From contig JBBELK010001259.1 in the NCBI GenBank assembly GCA_037783545.1, positions 124,001 to 188,000 of the forward strand: DNA of 64,000 nt, given 5' to 3'. Under the pieces are notes generated by a model. The model did not search any database and was not told the origin of the DNA. It saw nothing but the letters and a program-made list of their open reading frames with translations. This document shows positions 57,001 through 64,000 of this stretch, piece by piece. A program made the translations under genes and the position numbers. Each line of letters begins with the position of its first letter. Within the stretch, counting starts at the first letter, position 1. Origin of the DNA: Henricia sp. BOLD:AAB3569 (lineage: Eukaryota > Echinodermata > Asteroidea > Spinulosida > Echinasteridae).

Positions 57001-60000
57001 AGGAGTACACCAAAGAGGTGTGTACAGACAGCCACGGGTTGCGTGAGCAGTCAGGAAGCTCCAACCCAGTTTTCCCTAAACTTTGAAATTTCTCTGCCAT
57101 TTCCCGGCGAAAGTCTGTCATTTTTTTAGGACAAGTGCGCAATATAGAGTGTTTGGAGCATGCAAAATTTGAAGTTCGTCGGAAAATTTTTCAACCTCCG
57201 AATTTGCCGACGTTTGAACCACACTTTGACCAAATTGCCGTGCCAAACTGGGGTGCGTCAACGACAGTCCGAAGGACTGAGCAGCATGCGCACGAGTCAG
57301 GAGTACACCAAAGAGGTGTGTACAGACAGCCACGGGTTGCGTGAGCAGTCAGGAAGCTCCAACCCAGTTTTCCCTAAACTTTGAAATTTCTCTGCCATTT
57401 TCCGGCGAAAGTCTGTCATTTTTTTAGGACAAGTGCGCAATATAGATTGTTTGGAGCATGCAAAATTTGAAGTTCGTCGGAAAATTTTTCGACCTCCGAA
57501 TTTGCCGACGTTTGAACCACACTTTGACCAAATTGCCGTGCCAAACTGGGGTGCGTCAACGACAGTCCGAAGGACTGAGCATGCGCACGAGTCAGGAGTA
57601 CACCAAAGAGGTGTGTACAGACAGCCACGGGTTGCGTGAGCAGTCAGGAAGCTCCAACCCAGTTTTCCCTAAACTTTGAAATTTCTCTGCCATTTCCCGG
57701 CGAAAGTCTGTCAATGTTTTAGGACAAATGCGCAATATAGAGTGTTTGGAGCATGCAAAATTTTTCGACTTCCAAATTTGCCGACGTTTGAACCACACTT
57801 TGACCAAATTGCCGTGCCAAACTGGGGTGCGTCAACGACAGTCCGAAGGACTGAGCATGCGCACGAGTCAGGTGTACACCAAAGAGGTGTGTACAGACAG
57901 CCACGGGTTGCGTGAGCAGTCAGGAAGCTCCAACCCAGTTTTCCCTAAACTTTGAAATTTCTCTGCCATTTCCCAGCGAAAGTCTGTCATTTTTTTAGGA
58001 CAAGTGCGCAATATAGAGTGTTTGGAGCATGCAAAATTTGAAGTTCGTCGGAAATTTTTTCGACCTCCAAATTTGCCGACGTTTGAACCATACTTTGACC
58101 AAATTGCCGTGCCAAACTGGGGTGCGTCAACGACAGTCCGAAGGACTGAGCAGCATGCGCACGAGTCAGGAGTACACCAAAGAGGTGTGTACAGACAGCC
58201 ACGGGTTGCGTGAGCAGTCAGGAAGCTCCAACCCAGTTTTCCCTAAACTTTGAAATTTCTCTGCCATTTTCCGGCGAAAGTCTGTCATTTTTTTAGGACA
58301 AGTGCGTAATATAGAGTGTTTGGAGCATGCAAAATTTGAAGTTCGTCGGAAAATTTTTCGACCTCCGAATTTGCCGACGTTTGAACCACACTTTGACCAA
58401 ATTGCCGTGCCAAACTGGGGTGCGTCAACGACAGTCCGAAGGACTGAGCATGCGCACGAGTCAGGAGTACACCAAAGAGGTGTGTACAGACAGCCACGGG
58501 TTGCGTGAGCAGTCAGGAAGCTCCAACCCAGTTTTCCCTAAACTTTGAAAATTCTCTGCCATTTTCCGGCGAAAGTCTGTCAATTTTTTAGGACTAGTGC
58601 GCAATATAGAGTGTTTGGAGCATGCAAAATTTGAAGTTCGTCGGAAAATTTTTCGACCTCCAAATTTGCCGACGTTTGAACCACACTTTGACCAAATTGC
58701 CGTGCCAAACTGGGGTGCGTCAACGACAGTCCGAAGGACTGAGCATGCGCACGAGTCAGGAGTACACCAAAGAGGTGTGTACAGACAGCCACGGGTTGCG
58801 TGAGCAGTCAGGAAGCTCCAACCCAGTTTTCCCTAAACTTTGAAATTTCTCTGCCATTTCCCGGCGAAAGTCTGTCAATTTTTTAGGACAAGTGCGCAAT
58901 ATAGAGTGTTTGGAGCATGCAAAATTTGAAGTTCGTCGGAAAATCTTTCGACCTCCGAATTTGCCGACGTTTGAACCACACTTTGACAAAATTGCCGTGC
59001 CAAACTGGGGTGCGTCAACGACAGTCCGAAGGACTGAGCAGCATGCGCACGAGTCAGGAGTACACCAAAGAGGTGTGTACAGACAGCCACGGGTTGTGTG
59101 AACAGTCAGGAAGCTCCAACCCAGTTTTCCCTAAACTTTGAAATTTCTCTGCCATTTTCCGGCGAAAGTCTGTCATTTTTTTAGGACAAGTGCGCAATAT
59201 AGATTGTTTGGAGCATGCAAAATTTGAAGTTCGTCGGAAAATTTTTCGACCTCCGAATTTGCCGACGTTTGAACCACACTTTGACCAAATTTTCGTGCCA
59301 AACTGGGGTGCGTCAACGACAGTCCGAAGGACTGAGCATGCGCACGAGTCAGGAGTACACCAAAGAGGTGTGTACAGACAGCCACGGGTTGCGTGAGCAG
59401 TCAGGAAGCTCCAACCCAGTTTTCCCTAAACTTTGAAATTTCTCTGCCATTTCCCGGCGAAAGTCTGTCAATTTTTTAGGACTAGTGCGCAATATAGAGT
59501 GTTTGGAGCATGCAAAATTTGAAGTTCGTCGGAAAATTTTTCGACCTCCAAATTTGCCGACGTTTGAACCACACTTTGACCAAATTGCCGTGCCAAACTG
59601 GGGTGCGTCAACGACAGTCCGAAGGACTGAGCATGCGCACGAGTCAGGAGTACACCAAAGAGGTGTGTACAGACAGCCACGGGTTGCGTGAGCAGTCAGG
59701 AAGCTCCAATCCAGTTTTCCCTAAACTTTGAAATTTCTCTGCCATTTCCGGGCGAAAGTCTGTCAATTTTTTAGGACTAGTGCGCAATATAGAGTGTTTG
59801 GAGCATGCAAAATTTCAAGTTCGTCGGAAAATTTTTCGACCTCCGAATTTGCCGACGTTTGAACCACACTTTGACCAAATTGCCGTGCCAAACTGGGGTG
59901 CGTCAACGACAGTCCGAAGGACTGAGCATGCGCACGAGTCAGGAGTACACCAAAGAGGTGTGTACAGACAGCCACGGGTTGCGTGAGCAGTCAGGAAGCT

Positions 60001-61936
60001 CCAACCCAGTTTTCCCTAAACTTTGAAATTTCTCTGCCATTTCCCGGCGAAAGTCTGTCATTTTTTTAGGACAAGTGCGCAATATAGAGTGTTTGGAGCA
60101 TGCAAAATTTGAAGTTCGTCGGAAAATTTTTCAACCTCCGAATTTGCCGACGTTTGAACCACACTTTGACCAAATTGCCGTGCCAAACTGGGGTGCGTCA
60201 ACGACAGTCCGAAGGACTGAGCAGCATGCGCACGAGTCAGGAGTACACCAAAGAGGTGTGTACAGACAGCCACGGGTTGCGTGAGCAGTCAGGAAGCTCC
60301 AACCCAGTTTTCCCTAAACTTTGAAATTTCTCTGCCATTTTCCGGCGAAAGTCTGTCATTTTTTTAGGACAAGTGCGCAATATAGATTGTTTGGAGCATG
60401 CAAAATTTGAAGTTCGTCGGAAAATTTTTCGACCTCCGAATTTGCCGACGTTTGAACCACACTTTGACCAAATTGCCGTGCCAAACTGGGGTGCGTCAAC
60501 GACAGTCCGAAGGACTGAGCATGCGCACGAGTCAGGAGTACACCAAAGAGGTGTGTACAGACAGCCACGGGTTGCGTGAGCAGTCAGGAAGCTCCAACCC
60601 AGTTTTCCCTAAACTTTGAAATTTCTCTGCCATTTCCCGGCGAAAGTCTGTCAATGTTTTAGGACAAATGCGCAATATAGAGTGTTTGGAGCATGCAAAA
60701 TTTTTCGACTTCCAAATTTGCCGACGTTTGAACCACACTTTGACCAAATTGCCGTGCCAAACTGGGGTGCGTCAACGACAGTCCGAAGGACTGAGCATGC
60801 GCACGAGTCAGGTGTACACCAAAGAGGTGTGTACAGACAGCCACGGGTTGCGTGAGCAGTCAGGAAGCTCCAACCCAGTTTTCCCTAAACTTTGAAATTT
60901 CTCTGCCATTTCCCAGCGAAAGTCTGTCATTTTTTTAGGACAAGTGCGCAATATAGAGTGTTTGGAGCATGCAAAATTTGAAGTTCGTCGGAAATTTTTT
61001 CGACCTCCAAATTTGCCGACGTTTGAACCATACTTTGACCAAATTGCCGTGCCAAACTGGGGTGCGTCAACGACAGTCCGAAGGACTGAGCAGCATGCGC
61101 ACGAGTCAGGAGTACACCAAAGAGGTGTGTACAGACAGCCACGGGTTGCGTGAGCAGTCAGGAAGCTCCAACCCAGTTTTCCCTAAACTTTGAAATTTCT
61201 CTGCCATTTTCCGGCGAAAGTCTGTCATTTTTTTAGGACAAGTGCGTAATATAGAGTGTTTGGAGCATGCAAAATTTGAAGTTCGTCGGAAAATTTTTCG
61301 ACCTCCGAATTTGCCGACGTTTGAACCACACTTTGACCAAATTGCCGTGCCAAACTGGGGTGCGTCAACGACAGTCCGAAGGACTGAGCATGCGCACGAG
61401 TCAGGAGTACACCAAAGAGGTGTGTACAGACAGCCACGGGTTGCGTGAGCAGTCAGGAAGCTCCAACCCAGTTTTCCCTAAACTTTGAAAATTCTCTGCC
61501 ATTTTCCGGCGAAAGTCTGTCAATTTTTTAGGACTAGTGCGCAATATAGAGTGTTTGGAGCATGCAAAATTTGAAGTTCGTCGGAAAATTTTTCGACCTC
61601 CAAATTTGCCGACGTTTGAACCACACTTTGACCAAATTGCCGTGCCAAACTGGGGTGCGTCAACGACAGTCCGAAGGACTGAGCATGCGCACGAGTCAGG
61701 AGTACACCAAAGAGGTGTGTACAGACAGCCACGGGTTGCGTGAGCAGTCAGGAAGCTCCAACCCAGTTTTCCCTAAACTTTGAAATTTCTCTGCCATTTC
61801 CCGGCGAAAGTCAGTCAATTTTTTAGGACAAGTGCGCAATATAGAGTGTTTGGAGCATGCAAAATTTGAAGTTCGTCGGAAAATTTTTCGACCTCCAAAT
61901 TTGCCGACGTTTGAACCACACTTTGACCAAATTGCC
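51002..61936 (-). repeat. Satellite B2, block 5, with 2,961- and 3,234-bp tandem duplications
   Basis: About 37 units. The 2,961-bp duplication of block 3 is repeated here (about 51494-54454 and 54455-57415). In addition an eleven-unit block of 3,234 bp (about 55641-58874) is copied at 58875-61814 with one 294-bp unit missing: offsets are 3,234 before and 2,940 after the lost unit. The lost unit is the one carrying 'ggacagtgcgc' (56832 in the first copy). This extra duplication explains why no type alpha module C appears before C5. Confidence 0.92.
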
Positions 61937-62639
61937 TTTTTCTAAAATGTTTTATTCGTCCGAATAAAACACGCTAACCAGTCCAACGTTGTTACCGATA
62001 GAACCAGTGCTTCAGGCGTTGTCGTTGCCAGTCCAGGTCATTTATCCACTAAGCGTTCGCCGTTATTGCCAAATTTCCTCATTCGTAGTCGTTGCCAGTC
62101 CAGGTCATTTATCCACTAAGCGTTCGCCGTTATTGCCAAATTTCCTCATTCGTAGTCGTTGCCAGTCCAGGTCATTTATCCACCAATTGTTCGCCGTTAT
62201 TGCCAAATTTCCTCATTCGTTGTCGTTGCCAGTCCAGGTCATTTATCCACCAAATTTCCTCATTCGTTGTCGTTGCCAATCCAGGTCATTATCCGGCGAG
62301 TATTCTCCATCACAATCATCACCAATCTTGGTCGATCGTGTCCGAGTATCAGGTCATATCCTTCGAGAAGCACCACAGGTACATCCTCATAAAACCACAA
62401 TCGTCACCAGTCCAGGTCTGGAAGAATCAAGACCGCAGACTCGGATCCAATCGTGTTCCAAAATTGCATCGGCGTTCCCCGTGACGTACGTACTGGTCAC
62501 TCCATCATTGAGCAACGTTCCAGGACATCACGGGATTCCGCGAAAAACTCCTCCAAACTACCTATGTGCAAGGGTAGTCCTTTGGAAAGCGGTCATCACA
62601 GGCCAGCAAGGAAAGAACCCGTACGCCAACCCGACCGCC
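61937..62639 (-). mobile_element. Module C5 (type beta)
   Basis: Copy of C4 displaced by 11,638 bp, with the same beta diagnostic bases and the same 28-bp edge duplication. The unit just before it has a private change, 'aaagtcagtcaatt' at about 61808. Confidence 0.8.
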
Positions 62640-64000
62640 CCAAACTGCGGTGCGTTAACGACCGAGCCAAACTGCGGTGCGTTAACGACAGTCCGAAGGA
62701 CTGAGCATGCGCACGAGTCAGGAGTACACCAAAGAGGTGTGTACAGACAGCCACGGGTTGCGTGAGCAGTCAGGAAGCTCCAACCCAGTTTTCACTAAAC
62801 TTTGAAATTTCTCTGCCATTTCCCGGCGAAAGTCTGTCAATTTTTTAGGACAAGTGCGCAATATAGAGTGTTTGGAGCATGCAAAATTTGAAGTTCGTCG
62901 GAAAATTTTTCGACCTCCAAATTTGCCGACGTTTGAACCACACTTTGACCAAATTGCCGTGGCAAACTGGGGTGCGTCAACGACAGTCCGAAGGACTGAG
63001 CATGCGCACGAGTCAGGAGTACACCAAAGAGGTGTGTACAGACAGCCACGGGTTGCGTGAGCAGTCAGGAAGCTCCAACCCAGTTTTCCCTAAACTTTGA
63101 AATTTCTCTGCCATTTCCCGGCGAAAGTCTGTCAATTTTTTAGGACTAGTGCGCAATATAGAGTGTTTGGAGCATGCAAAATTTGAAGTTCGTCGGAAAA
63201 TTTTTCGACCTCCAAATTTGCCGACGTTTGAACCACACTTTGACCAAATTGCCGTGCCAAACTGGGGTGCGTCAACGACAGTCCGAAGGACTGAGCATGC
63301 GCACGAGTCAGGAGTACACCAAAGAGGTGTGTACAGACAGCCACGGGTTGCGTGAGCAGTCAGGAAGCTCCAACCCAGTTTTCCCTAAACTTTGAAATTT
63401 CTCTGCCATTTCCCGGCGAAAGTCTGTCAATTTTTTAGGACAAGTGCGCAATATAGAGTGTTTGGAGCATGCAAAATTTGAAGTTCGTCGGAAAATTTTT
63501 CGACCTCCAAATTTGCCGACGTTTGAACCACACTTTGACCAAATTGCCGTGCCAAACTGGGGTGCGTCAACGACAGTCCGAAGGACTGAGCATGCGCACG
63601 AGTCAGGAGTACACCAAAGAGGTGTGTACAGACAGCCACGGGTTGCGTGAGCAGTCAGGAAGCTCCAACCCAGTTTTCCCTAAACTTTGAAATTTCTCTG
63701 CCATTTCCCGGCGAAAGTCTGTCAATTTTTTAGGACAAGTGCGCAATATAGAGTGTTTGGAGCATGCAAAATTTGAAGTTCGTCGGAAAATTTTTCGACC
63801 TTCAAATTTGCCGACGTTTGAACCACACTTTGACCAAATTGCCGTGCCAAACTGGGGTGCGTCAACGACAGTCCGAAGGACTGAGCAGCATGCGCACGAG
63901 TCAGGAGTACACCAAAGAGGTGTGTACAGACAGCCACGGGTTGCGTGAGCAGTCAGGAAGCTCCAACCCAGTTTTCCCTAAACTTTGAAATTTCTCTGCC
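62640..64000 (-). repeat. Satellite B2, block 6 (runs off the window)
   Basis: About four and a half units following C5, matching the start of blocks 3 and 5 unit for unit ('ttttcactaaac', then 'gccgtggcaaac', then the unit with 'cgaccttcaaatttg'). The array continues past the end of the window. Confidence 0.93.

Larger units (their letters stand above)
36237..58580. repeat. Eleven-kilobase higher-order repeat of satellite B2 plus module C
   Basis: The region from about 36237 recurs at 47704 (offset 11,467 bp). From about 38118 to 47700 the offset is 10,876 bp (for example 40323/51199, 46843/57719, 47409/58285). The 591-bp difference is two satellite units near 37747-38381 that are present only in the first copy. 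Each repeat contains one module C of type alpha and one of type beta. A third repeat starts at module C5 (61937; 11,638 bp after C4) and runs off the window. Lines I compared between copies are almost identical, indicating very recent amplification. Confidence 0.85.

Noticed and set aside
18383-63988. Hundreds of 61-110-codon reading frames on both strands of satellite B
   Set aside because: They recur at the satellite period and overlap on both strands. The common unit length of 295 bp is not a multiple of three. Variants (3-bp insertions, 19-bp deletions, 1-bp changes) show no codon bias, so they are satellite translations.
18416-64000. CRISPR array
   Set aside because: Period of about 295 bp, no short repeat with unique spacers, no cas genes and a eukaryotic context.
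18416-64000. CENP-B box in satellite B
   Set aside because: I searched for TTCGnnnnAnnCGGG on both strands of the unit and found only partial matches such as the 'ttcgtcgg' and 'cccggcgaaag' segments.
1-64000. Telomeric repeats that might accompany an endonuclease-lacking PLE
   Set aside because: I saw no run of TTAGGG or similar short telomere motif on either strand.

Overview
This window reads as repeat-dense, gene-free chromatin of an animal nuclear genome. The evidence is a Penelope-like retroelement carrying hammerhead ribozymes, a tRNA-derived SINE with an internal Pol III promoter and a (CAA)n tail, a short inverted-repeat MITE, and long tandem satellites with higher-order structure. 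No host protein-coding gene, bacterial-style operon or canonical functional tRNA/rRNA gene could be supported. A marine invertebrate is a reasonable guess (inference, low confidence); the species cannot be named from the sequence.

Layout. 1-316 is AT-rich unique sequence. 317-2054 and 7687-14907 are satellite A, about 170 bp per unit. Each unit carries, on the minus strand, a 72-nt tRNA-like module with A box, anticodon-like arm and B box. Satellite A is split by a composite Penelope-like element (PLE, 2055-7686). On the minus strand the PLE reads: tandem pseudo-LTRs (P4, P3, P2), a 213-codon ORF1, a frameshifted reverse-transcriptase gene with no visible GIY-YIG endonuclease, and a 3' pseudo-LTR (P1). 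An inverted pseudo-LTR (P5) lies beyond a 1.16-kb spacer. A 240-bp MITE is nested in the RT gene.

From 14904 a second satellite, B, fills the rest of the window. 14904-18415 holds about ten 294-bp units (subfamily B1), including one SINE insertion that was later duplicated with the array. At 18416 the array flips orientation and changes to subfamily B2, about 142 units of mostly 295 bp with 276-, 296- and 298-bp variants. Five copies of a 703-bp module C interrupt B2 (36654, 39423, 48121, 50299, 61937). The minus-strand 5' end of C is the same 36 bp as the head of the SINE. Nested tandem duplications of 1,756, 2,961, 3,234, 3,787 and about 11,000 bp are readable from shared variants.

Most notable observation. 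Pseudo-LTRs P1 and P4 each contain a 45-nt sequence that folds as a hammerhead ribozyme, with a two-base covariation in stem I between the copies. The truncated tandem pseudo-LTRs P2 and P3 begin, within one base, at the predicted self-cleavage site. This suggests their 5' ends were made by ribozyme cleavage of the PLE RNA before reverse transcription.
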